Positions 8,488-17,335 of a DNA stretch of 64,000 nucleotides are shown here, piece after piece (the stretch's first letter is position 1; each line of letters opens with the position of its first letter). Under the pieces are notes generated by a model, which saw only the letters and a program-made list of their open reading frames with translations, ran no database searches and was not told the origin of the DNA. Origin of the DNA: Rhizobium sp. ASV20. GTDB lineage: Bacteria; Pseudomonadota; Alphaproteobacteria; Rhizobiales; Rhizobiaceae. The stretch covers positions 24,835 through 88,834 of the forward strand of contig NZ_JAELTU010000005.1 in the NCBI RefSeq assembly GCF_016429015.1, in the 5' to 3' direction. Made by a program: the position numbers and the translations under genes.

Positions 8488-9567
8488 CTAGTTTGCGAGG
8501 CTGCGATCTGTCGATCTCAGAAGATCGCTCGGCGTACAGGCAAAGAGGTCTTTAAAGCAACGATTGAAATAGGAAAGATCGTTGAAACCGACCGAGTAGG
8601 CCACATCCGCTATGGTCTGGCCATCATGCTGGAACCGGAGCTGTTTGATCTTTTCCCGTGCGAAACGCAGACGCTTGTCGCGAATGAGGGTCGTACAGGT
8701 CATTCCCATATCCTGAAAATGCAGCTGGAGCACCCGCATCGACACACCGATGCGCTTTGCCAGCCATTTCGCCGAGAGATAGGATCGGGTCAGATGCTGA
8801 TCGATCAGAACGTCGACCATCTGCAGTCGACTGGACCCGAGATCATTCAGCGCATCGAATGATTGCAGGCTCTCCAGATCGGAGACGAACGCCTGCCGGG
8901 TTGCGTCGAGCATCGTCTGACGGAGGTCCGGTGCCTGAGCGTCATATTCCGAGGTCGACAATATCCTGGCCACCAGTGCTCGCAAAGTGACGGCCATCGG
9001 GTTGGCCGCATCCAATGTGCGGGCGACGTTGAGTTTGTCGCCGCCATCGAAGTACATCAGCGGTCCCGGAACGTTCAGCGACAGATGGTTGCTGTATTTG
9101 CCGTGGAAGTGAAATGTCGTCGGCTTGGTGGAGTCCACCAAAATGCAATCGCCCACATTCAGGGCGTTTTGCCGGCCGGAATGCTCCACCCCGCACGAGC
9201 CTTCCAGCTGAACGATCAGAAACAGCTGCTCCACCGCGTCACGGCGCACGTCGTCCCAGTCGCGATGAATGCGATCGAGATCGTTCGAGATATGCGAGAA
9301 TTCCATGCCGCACGCATTGATGCGCCGGGCCTCGCCATGAATGTCGAGGCTGGTGTCCATACTGCTGGGACGGAAACTGCCGCAAATGCCGTGGAGGTCG
9401 TCGACCCAGCGATTGAAGGGCGTCCTTATGCGGTCCTTGTGGAGCAGATCCAGAGAGCTCAACAGTTCCAACATCGCCTCACATCCATGCACGACACTTA
9501 GCTTGTTAAGTATCAAACTTTGGCTGCCGTAGCAAGCGTAGACGCTTCGCTCACAGTCGAGGCACAT
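8488..9567 (-). CDS. AraC-family transcriptional regulator
   Basis: 359 residues if started at 9567, where GGAG lies about ten bases upstream; an internal ATG at 9473 (MLELLSS) would shorten it by 31 residues and cannot be excluded. The N-terminal two thirds resemble the AraC-binding-like/FeaR sensory domain, and the C-terminal 100 residues carry two helix-turn-helix units, with the second, ADVAYSVGFNDLSYFNRCFK, matching the AraC signature. It lies upstream of the 6735-8231 binding-protein gene in the same orientation with a 256-bp gap that would hold the operon promoter, so it is the natural candidate regulator of that importer (inference from position). Confidence 0.85.
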   Translation of the reverse strand: MCLDCERSVYACYGSQSLILNKLSVVHGCEAMLELLSSLDLLHKDRIRTPFNRWVDDLHGICGSFRPSSMDTSLDIHGEARRINACGMEFSHISNDLDRIHRDWDDVRRDAVEQLFLIVQLEGSCGVEHSGRQNALNVGDCILVDSTKPTTFHFHGKYSNHLSLNVPGPLMYFDGGDKLNVARTLDAANPMAVTLRALVARILSTSEYDAQAPDLRQTMLDATRQAFVSDLESLQSFDALNDLGSSRLQMVDVLIDQHLTRSYLSAKWLAKRIGVSMRVLQLHFQDMGMTCTTLIRDKRLRFAREKIKQLRFQHDGQTIADVAYSVGFNDLSYFNRCFKDLFACTPSDLLRSTDRSLAN

Positions 9568-9695
9568 GCCATTTCATCGACACTCCGGATCGGCAACACG
9601 GGCGCCGCTTTCCCATGGGATCAGAACTCGTTTCGAGACCCTGTCCGTCGCAACGCCGATGGGCGTTTCGAAAAAAGTCGATTGGAAATTCGCTC

Positions 9696-9726
9696 CTGCG
9701 CACCCCAAAAAGCTTGGAGTGCGCAG
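9696..9726 (-). terminator. Hairpin downstream of the monooxygenase/AhpD operon
   Basis: CTGCGCACCCC (9696-9706) and GGAGTGCGCAG (9716-9726) form an 11-bp stem with one mismatch and a nine-base loop. It lies 50 bases past the last stop codon of the 9777-17335 minus-strand operon. No clear T-run follows immediately, so it is a terminator candidate only. Confidence 0.4.
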
Positions 9727-9776
9727 GGCGCGATCATAATGACTTGCACGTCGGCATTTTGGCCAAGGCAGCCGGA

Positions 9777-10379
9777 TCATTGCGCCGGCAGCGGCTCTCC
9801 GAGCGACAGCATGAGGCGGTTTGCCCAATTGAAGAAGGCGGCACCATGAATGACGTCGGAAATCTCCAGATCGCTCAAGCCTTCCTCGCGCAGCCTTGCG
9901 ATTTCCTCTGGCCCAAATTCCGACGGCGTCGCCGTCAAGGCGACCGACGACGCCACGATGGCATTCCAGCGGTTGCCAAGATCGGTGCCGGTGCCGTCAT
10001 CCAGCAGGCGCTGGATATCGTCGCTGCGCTTCGAATGATGTGAGGCAAAGCGGGAGTGAACGGAAGCGCAGAAGATGCAGCCGTTGGTGCGTGAGGCAGC
10101 CGTCGCGGCAAGTTCGCGTTCGGCGCGCGGCAAGCCTGCGTCGACATTGTAGAAGATGTCCTTGTCGGTCTTCGTCCGCGCCTCAAGGATCTCCGGATCA
10201 CGGGCCAGCAGCATGAAATAGGGTGACTTGGCGCGTGACGCATCGACAAGTCCTCGCCAGTGACGCTCGGTCAGCTCGTCCTCGGGAAGCGGGTTCAACC
10301 ACGGCGTCCAGCCGATTTCCTGTTGTGTAAAGACATTCGGCCGATCTTCGATCGTGGGATGGATTACGGTCTCAGTCAT
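9777..10379 (-). CDS. AhpD-like peroxidase-related protein (alkylhydroperoxidase domain)
   Basis: 200 residues from the ATG at 10379 (AAGGAT upstream); an upstream in-frame codon would add a proline-rich tail with no ribosome site. The core contains CIFCASVH, the CxxC-x3-H redox motif of AhpD/carboxymuconolactone-decarboxylase-fold peroxidases, in which the cysteine pair reduces peroxides. The protein corresponds, as far as I recall, to the small TIGRFAM family of alkylhydroperoxidase-domain proteins named after Avi_7169. It is the last gene of an operon with a cysteine-free paralogue (10399-11022) and an FMN monooxygenase, so detoxifying peroxide made by the monooxygenase is a plausible role (inference). 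Confidence 0.75.
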   Translation of the reverse strand: MTETVIHPTIEDRPNVFTQQEIGWTPWLNPLPEDELTERHWRGLVDASRAKSPYFMLLARDPEILEARTKTDKDIFYNVDAGLPRAERELAATAASRTNGCIFCASVHSRFASHHSKRSDDIQRLLDDGTGTDLGNRWNAIVASSVALTATPSEFGPEEIARLREEGLSDLEISDVIHGAAFFNWANRLMLSLGEPLPAQ

Positions 10380-10398
10380 GGGAACTATCCTTCTGCAC

Positions 10399-11022
10399 TT
10401 AGGCGGAGATGGCCTGCTCGGCGCTGGCGGCACTCAATGCGCTCAGCCCGGCAATCACCCGGATTTGGAACGAAAGAAAGGCAACGATCTGGGATAGGGT
10501 CACCACGCCCGTCGTCGTCCAGCCGGCGTTCAGGAGCCGCTGCAACGCCTCGGCGCTTGCTTCGCGCGGGCGGTAGACGAGAAGGTGTGCATGTTCCAAT
10601 GCCGCCGAAAGTTTGCTGCCGAGAACCGGGCGCCTCGCTTCCGAGACATGATAGACAAGCCCTTCACGATCTTCGGCAGAAAGCGGCCCGGCGGGATAAT
10701 GCCCATAGGGGCCGACGGTACGGCCGCCATTGACCTCCGCCCTGACGGCATCGATCAGCGCATGCTCGCGTTCCACCTTCTCCAATGCCGCCAGATAAAA
10801 CTGGGTGACATTATCGGACGCATGCAGGCCCGCCACGAACGACGCCACGCCAAAGCGCTCGCTACGGCTTACATCACCCTCAAGCGCAGGCTCGAACAGC
10901 GCTTCGTAGCTCTTTTGGGCATTGTCTCGAGTTTGTGGCCGTGCCGTCCGCAAGGCGTGGAGCGAGGATCCCTCGCGAATGCCTGCCAGCAGATCGATGA
11001 CGTCAGTTGTCGACGAAGTCAT
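10399..11022 (-). CDS. CMD-domain protein without cysteines, partner of the AhpD-like protein
   Basis: 207 residues, all-helical in character, with the general layout of the carboxymuconolactone-decarboxylase/AhpD fold (SERFGVASFVAGLHASDNV region, then a C-terminal GVVTLSQIVAFLSFQIRV helix typical of the family). There is no cysteine anywhere in the protein, so it cannot use the AhpD thiol mechanism; a lyase, structural or subunit role is more likely. It resembles, from memory, the CMD family named after Avi_7170. A 19-bp gap separates it from the AhpD-like gene and a 30-bp gap from the monooxygenase gene, so the three are certainly cotranscribed. Confidence 0.65.
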   Translation of the reverse strand: MTSSTTDVIDLLAGIREGSSLHALRTARPQTRDNAQKSYEALFEPALEGDVSRSERFGVASFVAGLHASDNVTQFYLAALEKVEREHALIDAVRAEVNGGRTVGPYGHYPAGPLSAEDREGLVYHVSEARRPVLGSKLSAALEHAHLLVYRPREASAEALQRLLNAGWTTTGVVTLSQIVAFLSFQIRVIAGLSALSAASAEQAISA

Positions 11023-11052
11023 GGATTTACCTTCTCTTTATCGGTTCGTGTT

Positions 11053-12102
11053 TCAGGCGGAGGCCGCAAGTTGCGGGCCTTTGTTCGCGAAGAGCTGCGA
11101 AGTCCAGCCGAGCGCCGGCGCAACCTTCTGCGAGATCAGCTCGAGGGAGCGAAGGATGTAGTCGTGCGGCGGGTCGATGGAATGCACCTGGAAGACCAGA
11201 TCCGTCACCCGTTCAAGGGCTGTATCTGCGCGCAAGGAGGCGATGACATCTTCGGGTGTGCCGACATGCACATCGAATGCCTTGATGAGATCGGCGGTAG
11301 TTTCGCCGCGAAACTTGAAGCCGCTCGCCGCAAAGCGCTCGGCGCTGCGGCGCAGGCCGATATCGGCAAGCCGAAGTGCCTCCCTGCGATCATCGGCGAC
11401 AAAGAGACTGCGCGATCCCAATATCCTCGGAGTGTGCCCCTTTGGCAGAGCCGCGAAGTAGGCATCGATAATGGGATTTTGCAGGTCCCAAAGCTCGGCA
11501 TCCGGCGTCTCGTCCGGCCGCGGCTGCGTCCGAGACAGCATCAGGCCATCGCCATCCTTGCCAGCACGTTCGCCGCCGCCGACGGAGAAGGTTGCCTGCC
11601 AAACCCTCTCTATGAGATGCGGCGCTACCGGATAGAGATGGTTGCCACCGGCAAGCTCCCGCCCGGCCCATGCGTCACGAATGAGCGCCAGATACTTGCC
11701 GTAGATCGGCCCGCGCTCGGCGCTTTCGATACCAAAGGGAAGAAAGGCCTGCGGCGTGCCACCCGTCCCGAAGCCGACTTCGAGACGACCCTGCAGCAGA
11801 AGGTCGAGCACCGCGGTATCTTCCGCAACGCGCACCGGATTTTCCATCGGCAGCGTGATGACGCCCGTCCCCAGCCGGATACGCGACGTGCGCGAGGCTA
11901 GTCCGGCCAGAAAAACCAACGGCGCCGGAAGACCGCCCTCCTCGCCGTTGAAGTGATGCTGCGCCACCCAGGCACTGTCAAAACCCTGTGCCTCCGCATG
12001 GATGATCTGCTCGCTCACGAGCCGATAGCGCTCGGCAGCGTCTGTCTGATCAAGGACACGGCTGAAAAAGCCCAGTCGTTTGGGAAGAACTGGCGTGCTC
12101 AT
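11053..12102 (-). CDS. FMN-dependent luciferase-like monooxygenase
   Basis: 349 residues. The ATG at 12102 is chosen because GCAGGA lies directly before it, overlapping the stop of the upstream ATPase gene; an ATG five codons upstream is possible. The protein has the TIM-barrel signature of bacterial luciferase-like (LLM) flavin monooxygenases: GFDSAWVAQHHF near the N-terminus, RIRLGTGVITLPMENPVRVAED, and LEVGFGTGGTPQAF. These enzymes use reduced flavin and oxygen to oxidise substrates such as sulfonates, EDTA-type chelators or alkanes. Its place between a peptide-type importer and two AhpD-fold proteins matches the putative LLM family named, as I recall, after KPN_01858. The substrate is unknown. 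Confidence 0.85.
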   Translation of the reverse strand: MSTPVLPKRLGFFSRVLDQTDAAERYRLVSEQIIHAEAQGFDSAWVAQHHFNGEEGGLPAPLVFLAGLASRTSRIRLGTGVITLPMENPVRVAEDTAVLDLLLQGRLEVGFGTGGTPQAFLPFGIESAERGPIYGKYLALIRDAWAGRELAGGNHLYPVAPHLIERVWQATFSVGGGERAGKDGDGLMLSRTQPRPDETPDAELWDLQNPIIDAYFAALPKGHTPRILGSRSLFVADDRREALRLADIGLRRSAERFAASGFKFRGETTADLIKAFDVHVGTPEDVIASLRADTALERVTDLVFQVHSIDPPHDYILRSLELISQKVAPALGWTSQLFANKGPQLAASA

Positions 12103-12106
12103 GGAA

Positions 12107-13792
12107 TTATCCTGCATTGCTTTGGGGCTGATGAAGAGCGATCGAATATTTCTTGCCCGGAATGGCCTCGATCAGCTCACGGGTGTATTCGCTACTAGGG
12201 TTGCCGAAGACCTCTTCGACAAGACCGTCTTCGACGAGCTTGCCGTCGTGAAGAACCGAGATCGTATCGGCGATCTGGCGCACCACTGCGAGATCATGCG
12301 ACACGAACAGATAGGTCAGGCCGAGCTCGCGCTGGAGACTGTCGAGCAGTGAAAGGATCTGCGCCTGAACCGTCACGTCAAGCGCGGAAACCGCCTCATC
12401 AAGAACAAGGATCTGCGGATCGAGCACAAGCGCCCGGGCGATGGCGACACGTTGACGCTGGCCGCCCGAAAGGGCACTCGGTCGCCGTTGCAAGACATCG
12501 GCCGGCAGGCCGACCTTCTCGATGACAGCCGCAACCTTCTCCAATCGCTGCGCCCGCGGTAGCGGATCGAAGTTTAGCAGCGGCTCCTCGACGATAGCAG
12601 AAATAGTCTGGCGCGGATCGAGCGAACCGAAGGGGTTTTGATAGACGAGCTGAATCTTCTTGCGGAAAAGCCGCAACGTCTCGCCGCGCAGCGAAGCGAG
12701 ATCAAGCCCATCGATGATGACCCTTCCGGCCGTCGGGCGCTGGAATGCGGAGACGATGCGAATGGTCGTCGTCTTGCCCGACCCTGACTCACCGACGATC
12801 GCATGTGTCGTTCCGCGTTTGACGCGAAAGGATATGTCATCGACCGCCCTGAAGCCGCCGCCCTTGCCGCCGATACCGAACTCCTGCACAAGGCCCTCGA
12901 CCACGACGATGTCATCGCTCCCTTCTGCCTTCACCCCGATGGGATGCGCGAGAGAAGGCGACTGGGCGACATTCAGCGAAGGCGCATCGGCCAGAAGCCG
13001 GCGCGTATAGGCGCTTTGCGGATTCGTCAGGAGCTCGGCTGTCGGCCCCTGTTCCTGGATGCGGCCATTCTGCAGGACGACCAGCCTGTCGGCGCGATCG
13101 GCTGCAACGCCGAGATCATGCGTGACGAGGAGCACGGCAGCCCCATATTCCCGTCTGAGATCGTCGATCAGATCGAGAATATGCCGCTGCACGGTCACGT
13201 CAAGCGCACTGGTCGGCTCGTCGGCGATGATCAACGAAGGCTTGAGCGCAATCGCGCTCGCGATCAGGACACGCTGCCGCATTCCCCCGGAGAGTTCATG
13301 CGGATACTGGCGCGCACGAAGCTCGGGCTGACTGAGGCCGACGCGACCCAGAAGCTCGACCGCCTGCAGATAGGCCGCGGCGCGAGGCGCCCTGCGGTGA
13401 ATGACCAGAACTTCCGCAACCTGTTCGCCGATCGTCCTGACGGGATTGAGAGAGTTGCCGGGATCTTGCGGCACGAGGCTTATAACGGAGCCGCGGATCG
13501 TATCGAGCCGCTTCTGCGGCCAGCCGCCAATATCCTGGCCATTGAGCTTGATCCGGCCGCCCTCGAGATGGCCGTTCTGCGGCAGCAGGCCAATGATGGC
13601 TTGCGCCGTCGAGCTCTTGCCCGAACCGGATTCGCCAACGAGCGCAACGACCTCTCCGGCGTTCACGGTGAAGTCGATGCCGTGAACCGCCGTGCGAGAG
13701 CCACTACGATCGCGATAGGCGATCTTCAGGCCGGTAATATCCAGCACCGGTACGGAAAAGCCGTTTGCTCTGTCGGATGTCGTCGAGCTCAT
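12107..13792 (-). CDS. Second peptide-type ABC importer, fused dual ATPase
   Basis: 561 residues from the ATG at 13792, which overlaps the stop of the preceding permease by ATGA; the open frame upstream is a shadow. Two ABC domains: first with GESGSGKSS (Walker A ends in Ser-Ser), LSGGMRQRVLIASAI and LIIADEPTSALD; second with [24 protein letters not shown] and ILVLDEAVSALD. The Pro-to-Ala change in DEA is common in GsiA/YejF-type proteins. It energises the permeases encoded at 13789-15641. It is followed four bases later by the monooxygenase gene, so transporter and oxidative enzymes form one transcription unit. Confidence 0.9.
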   Translation of the reverse strand: MSSTTSDRANGFSVPVLDITGLKIAYRDRSGSRTAVHGIDFTVNAGEVVALVGESGSGKSSTAQAIIGLLPQNGHLEGGRIKLNGQDIGGWPQKRLDTIRGSVISLVPQDPGNSLNPVRTIGEQVAEVLVIHRRAPRAAAYLQAVELLGRVGLSQPELRARQYPHELSGGMRQRVLIASAIALKPSLIIADEPTSALDVTVQRHILDLIDDLRREYGAAVLLVTHDLGVAADRADRLVVLQNGRIQEQGPTAELLTNPQSAYTRRLLADAPSLNVAQSPSLAHPIGVKAEGSDDIVVVEGLVQEFGIGGKGGGFRAVDDISFRVKRGTTHAIVGESGSGKTTTIRIVSAFQRPTAGRVIIDGLDLASLRGETLRLFRKKIQLVYQNPFGSLDPRQTISAIVEEPLLNFDPLPRAQRLEKVAAVIEKVGLPADVLQRRPSALSGGQRQRVAIARALVLDPQILVLDEAVSALDVTVQAQILSLLDSLQRELGLTYLFVSHDLAVVRQIADTISVLHDGKLVEDGLVEEVFGNPSSEYTRELIEAIPGKKYSIALHQPQSNAG

Positions 13793-14703
13793 CTGCCAAT
13801 CTCCGCAATCGAACGGCTGATGCGATTGATCGAGATCACCACAAGCACGACGACGAGGCCGGGTGCGGCCGTCAGCCACCAGGCGGTTGCGATGTAGTTG
13901 CGTCCTTCCGCGATCAGCAGACCCCATTCCGGCGTCGGGGGCGGTGCCCCATAGCCAAGAAATCCGAGCGTCGACAGTTGCAGGATCGCCCAGCCGGACT
14001 GCAGCGCGGCGAAGGCGATCACCGAGGTCAACGAGTTCGGGATGATATGGCGCCACAGCACCCTCAAGAAAGTCCCGCCGCTGCCAAAGGCCGCCTCGAC
14101 ATAGTCGCTCCGGCGCACGGTGACGACTTCCGAGCGGACCAGCCGCGCGAACTTGGCAATCAGCGTGCAGCCGACGGCGATCGCGGCATTGACAGTGCCG
14201 AAGCCGAGCAGAACGATGATGCTGAGCGACAGTAGCAGGTCGGGGATCGACAGCATGACATCGACGATGCGCATGATCACGGTTTCGATCCGTCCACCAA
14301 GCGATCCCGCCAACACGCCCAGCACCGTGCCGATGACGAGCGCGATGCCCACAGCCGCGAGCGCCCCCGACAGGGAGTGGATGGAGCCATAGACGATGCG
14401 GGAATAGAGATCGCGACCGAGTGCGTCGGTGCCGAGAATATGGACAGCGCTTGGTGCCTTCAGATGCTGGCCGGGCAAACCTTCCACCGGACTGTAGCTC
14501 GTGAAGACGCCGGGAAAAAGCGCCCACAGGACGGCCACGGTCAATATGAATATTGCAAGAAACAGGCTTGGCCGGAAAGGAAGCGAAAAGCGGCCTGCAA
14601 GCGGCTTGCCGTTTTCGCGAACTGGCTGCGCCGAAAGGCTTTCGGGAACATCGTCATGTTCGAGCGGGCGATGGAGATCCGCTGTGTAGAAATTCGTCAT
14701 CAA
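13789..14703 (-). CDS. Second peptide-type ABC importer, DppC-like permease
   Basis: 304 residues with a hydrophilic N-terminal extension of about 45 residues, a membrane helix at about 46-66, the DppC-type GTDALGRDLYSRIVYG motif and an EAA loop in AAFGSGGTFLRVLWRHIIPN. GFLGYGAPPPTPEWGLLI near the C-terminus is characteristic of the DppC/OppC group. Start and stop both overlap neighbouring genes by ATGA. Together with the 14700-15641 product it forms the membrane channel. Confidence 0.9.
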   Translation of the reverse strand: MMTNFYTADLHRPLEHDDVPESLSAQPVRENGKPLAGRFSLPFRPSLFLAIFILTVAVLWALFPGVFTSYSPVEGLPGQHLKAPSAVHILGTDALGRDLYSRIVYGSIHSLSGALAAVGIALVIGTVLGVLAGSLGGRIETVIMRIVDVMLSIPDLLLSLSIIVLLGFGTVNAAIAVGCTLIAKFARLVRSEVVTVRRSDYVEAAFGSGGTFLRVLWRHIIPNSLTSVIAFAALQSGWAILQLSTLGFLGYGAPPPTPEWGLLIAEGRNYIATAWWLTAAPGLVVVLVVISINRISRSIAEIGR

Positions 14704-15641
14704 TTAGCTCCAAGCCTTGCTTTCAGGCGCGGATCGAGGATCGGATAAAGCAGGTCGACGATCAGGTTGATCGTGACGAAGGCAGCGGCCGAAATCACCA
14801 CGATCGCCTGCAGTACGGCGACGTCTTGGGCATCGACCGCGTGCTTCGTCAGGTTGCCGATGCCATTCAGCCCGAAGACCGTTTCGGTAACGACCGCCCC
14901 GGCGATCAGTTCGCCGAACAGCAGGCCCGCGACCGTGAGCACGGGAAGCAGCGTATTCTTGGCGACATGGCGCCAGAGGACCTGTCCATGCGAGGCACCT
15001 TTGGCGCGCGCCACGGAGATAAACGGACGCGTCAGAACCTCATCAATATTTCGCAGAATGATCTGCGCAAGCGGAGCGGAGATCGGTATGGCAACCGTCA
15101 GGATCGGCAGGATCAGCCCTTGCCACGGACCGGGATCGATAACCGGCACCAGCCTCAGGCGAAACGAGAAGACCTGGATGAACATGATTCCGAGCCAGAA
15201 CGTCGGCACGGATATGAACAGCGACGGCAGCGACAACATGAAACCACGCAGCCAGCCGAAGCCTGAGAGATTGGCCAGGATGGCGATGACGACGGCAAGG
15301 ATTGCGGCAAGCAGGAAGCTGAAGCCGGCAAGAAGCAGGGTCGATGGCAGACTGACGGCAAGCTGCGAGCTAACGGCAACGCCTGCCTGCAGCGAATAAC
15401 CGAAGTTGCCCGACAGGAAGCTCCACACCGTATGGATATATTGATGCAATATCGATCCATCCGCACCATAGGCGGCCCTGATATCGGCAAGCTGCTCGGG
15501 GCTCAGCCCATAGTCGGGACTTTGAAACTTGATCAGGATCGCATCGCCCGGCATCGATTGCAGCAGCACGAACGAAACGGTGAAGGCTGCCCACAAAACC
15601 AGCAGCGACTGTCCGATCCTCGTTAAGATGTATTTCGTCAT
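14700..15641 (-). CDS. Second peptide-type ABC importer, DppB-like permease
   Basis: 313 residues beginning with a membrane helix (MTKYILTRIGQSLLVLWAAF), then SMPGDAILIKFQSPDYGLSP, a periplasmic region and five membrane segments. The EAA loop reads VARAKGASHGQVLWRHVAKN and the end has TVFGLNGIGNLTKHAVDAQD, a DppB fingerprint. It follows the binding-protein gene after 59 bp containing a hairpin, the same arrangement as in the first peptide importer. Confidence 0.9.
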   Translation of the reverse strand: MTKYILTRIGQSLLVLWAAFTVSFVLLQSMPGDAILIKFQSPDYGLSPEQLADIRAAYGADGSILHQYIHTVWSFLSGNFGYSLQAGVAVSSQLAVSLPSTLLLAGFSFLLAAILAVVIAILANLSGFGWLRGFMLSLPSLFISVPTFWLGIMFIQVFSFRLRLVPVIDPGPWQGLILPILTVAIPISAPLAQIILRNIDEVLTRPFISVARAKGASHGQVLWRHVAKNTLLPVLTVAGLLFGELIAGAVVTETVFGLNGIGNLTKHAVDAQDVAVLQAIVVISAAAFVTINLIVDLLYPILDPRLKARLGAN

Positions 15642-15665
15642 GCGAGTGACCTGTCGTTATGAAAA

Positions 15666-15692
15666 TGCAGCCCGGCCTGGGGACGGGCTGCA
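15666..15692. other. Hairpin between binding-protein and permease genes
   Basis: TGCAGCCCG (15666-15674) and CGGGCTGCA (15684-15692) form a perfect 9-bp stem with a nine-base loop just after the binding-protein stop codon. No T-run follows. The likely role is partial termination or 3'-end protection of the binding-protein message. Confidence 0.5.
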
Positions 15693-15700
15693 GGAGATGC

Positions 15701-17335
15701 TTAGTGCGCGGCGAGCCAGACATTGTAGAAGGAGGGTCGGCCGACGGCTTCGAAGGCCACACCCTTGACGTAGGGAGCACCGGCAAAAACCTGCGGCTCC
15801 TCGAAGAAGGGGATGACATAGGCGGCATCCAGCAGATAGGTCTGCGCAGCCTTCGCCGCCGCCAGACGCTTGTCGCTATCCGTCTCCGAGGCGATGGCTT
15901 CCAGCAGGCCGTTCAACTTGTCGTCCGAGAAGGTTGCCTTGGCGTTGAGACCGCCTTTCTGGAGAAGCGCGTCGCGGTTCTTCGGATAGAACTGGCTCTT
16001 GATGACGTCGGGATCGGCGCGGCCGACTTCAGCGACGACCAACGGCGTCTTTGCCGGGTCGACATTGTCCGTGACCAGATTGCCCGAGGTGCCGGCAAGC
16101 ACCTGAAGCTTGACGCCGACCTTTGCCCATTGCTGGGCGACGAGCTGCAGGACCGCCTTGTTCTGCGGCTGCGGCAGGGATTCATAGACGGCGAGCGACA
16201 GCGGCTTTCCGTCCTTCTGTCGCACACCGCCCGTACCCTTCGTCCAGCCTGCTTCATCGAGCAGCTTCTCGGCGAGCGCCTGGTCGTGCGTCAGCTTGGA
16301 AGACAGATCCTCGTATCCGGCAGCAGCCGACGAAATCACCGATTTCGCCTGCGGATAATTGGCCGAAAACAGCGTATCGACGATCTCCTTGCTGTCGGTG
16401 GCGTGCAGCAGTGCCTGGCGTACCTTCAAATCCGCGACCAGCGGGTTATCCGGCCGGAACGCAACACTGTCGTTCACCCCGCGCGTCGGCGCGGCATAGA
16501 TCGCAAAGCTCTGATCGCTGACCTGCTTTTCGTCATAGGCCTGAAGCTGGCGGATGAAATCAGCCTGGCCGGACAGCAGCGCACCGATACGCACGCTGTC
16601 CTCGCCGGTGATGATGTATTTGATGCCGTCGAGATAGGCGCGGCCCTGATGCTCGAACTTGGCCGGACCCCAGTTGTAGTCAGCGCGCGCCTTCAGCGAG
16701 AGCTGCTTGCCGAGCGTCTCGCTCTCGACAACGAACGGACCGGAGCCGATGATTTTCGTCGCATCGCCCAGCTGGTCAAAAGGCAGGGCGAGCGTCTTCA
16801 AGGAGACGAGACCCGAACCGATGACCGATGTTCCCTGAAGGAAGCCAGGCGACGACTTCTTGAAGTAGAATTTCACGGTGTAGGGGTCGACGACCTCGCT
16901 GTGATCGTAATTGTTGATCACCTCGGAAACCGGCTGCTTCAGATCCTTGTTGCCGAGGCCGAGCGTATCGTAGTTCTTGGCGACAGCATTGGCATCGACG
17001 GGCGTGCCATCGGAAAAGGTCACGCCCTTGCGGATCTTGAAGGTATATTCCGTCGCCTTGTCGTTAACAGTCCAGGATTCGGCAACCCAGGGCTCGATCT
17101 GCAGCGTCTCCGGATTCTGATAGGTCAGCTTGTCGGTGATCTGGTTGAGAATGCCGCCGTTCGGGTAGAAACCGCCGGCTGGCGGATAGAGATTGGTATG
17201 GGCCTGTTGCTCCAGGTAAATCAGCGTGCCGCCCTGTACCGGCTTGCTCTCATCAGCGGAAAACGCGACCGATGAGGCAAGCAAGGAAAGGCCGGCAGCC
17301 AGAGTAAACGCCTTGAAATTGGCTGCGATCGTCAT
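15701..17335 (-). CDS. Second peptide-type ABC importer, substrate-binding protein (KPN_01854-like)
   Basis: 544 residues with GAGGGA nine bases before the ATG. The N-terminus is a Sec signal peptide (about 27 residues, ending SVAFSADES). The mature protein is SBP family 5: RKGVTFSDGTPVDANAVAKN is the signature region and LVADLKVRQALLHATDSKEI the second conserved block. It is the first gene of an eight-gene minus-strand operon (binding protein, two permeases, dual ATPase, monooxygenase, CMD protein, AhpD-like protein being the order seen). From memory this matches a TIGRFAM binding-protein family named after KPN_01854 that always travels with the LLM monooxygenase. The ligand is not known to me. 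Confidence 0.88.
   Translation of the reverse strand: MTIAANFKAFTLAAGLSLLASSVAFSADESKPVQGGTLIYLEQQAHTNLYPPAGGFYPNGGILNQITDKLTYQNPETLQIEPWVAESWTVNDKATEYTFKIRKGVTFSDGTPVDANAVAKNYDTLGLGNKDLKQPVSEVINNYDHSEVVDPYTVKFYFKKSSPGFLQGTSVIGSGLVSLKTLALPFDQLGDATKIIGSGPFVVESETLGKQLSLKARADYNWGPAKFEHQGRAYLDGIKYIITGEDSVRIGALLSGQADFIRQLQAYDEKQVSDQSFAIYAAPTRGVNDSVAFRPDNPLVADLKVRQALLHATDSKEIVDTLFSANYPQAKSVISSAAAGYEDLSSKLTHDQALAEKLLDEAGWTKGTGGVRQKDGKPLSLAVYESLPQPQNKAVLQLVAQQWAKVGVKLQVLAGTSGNLVTDNVDPAKTPLVVAEVGRADPDVIKSQFYPKNRDALLQKGGLNAKATFSDDKLNGLLEAIASETDSDKRLAAAKAAQTYLLDAAYVIPFFEEPQVFAGAPYVKGVAFEAVGRPSFYNVWLAAH

Noticed and set aside
13793..14527. N-terminal extension of the second dual ATPase
   Set aside because: Out-of-frame shadow of the DppC-like permease gene; the domain begins at the ATG at 13792.
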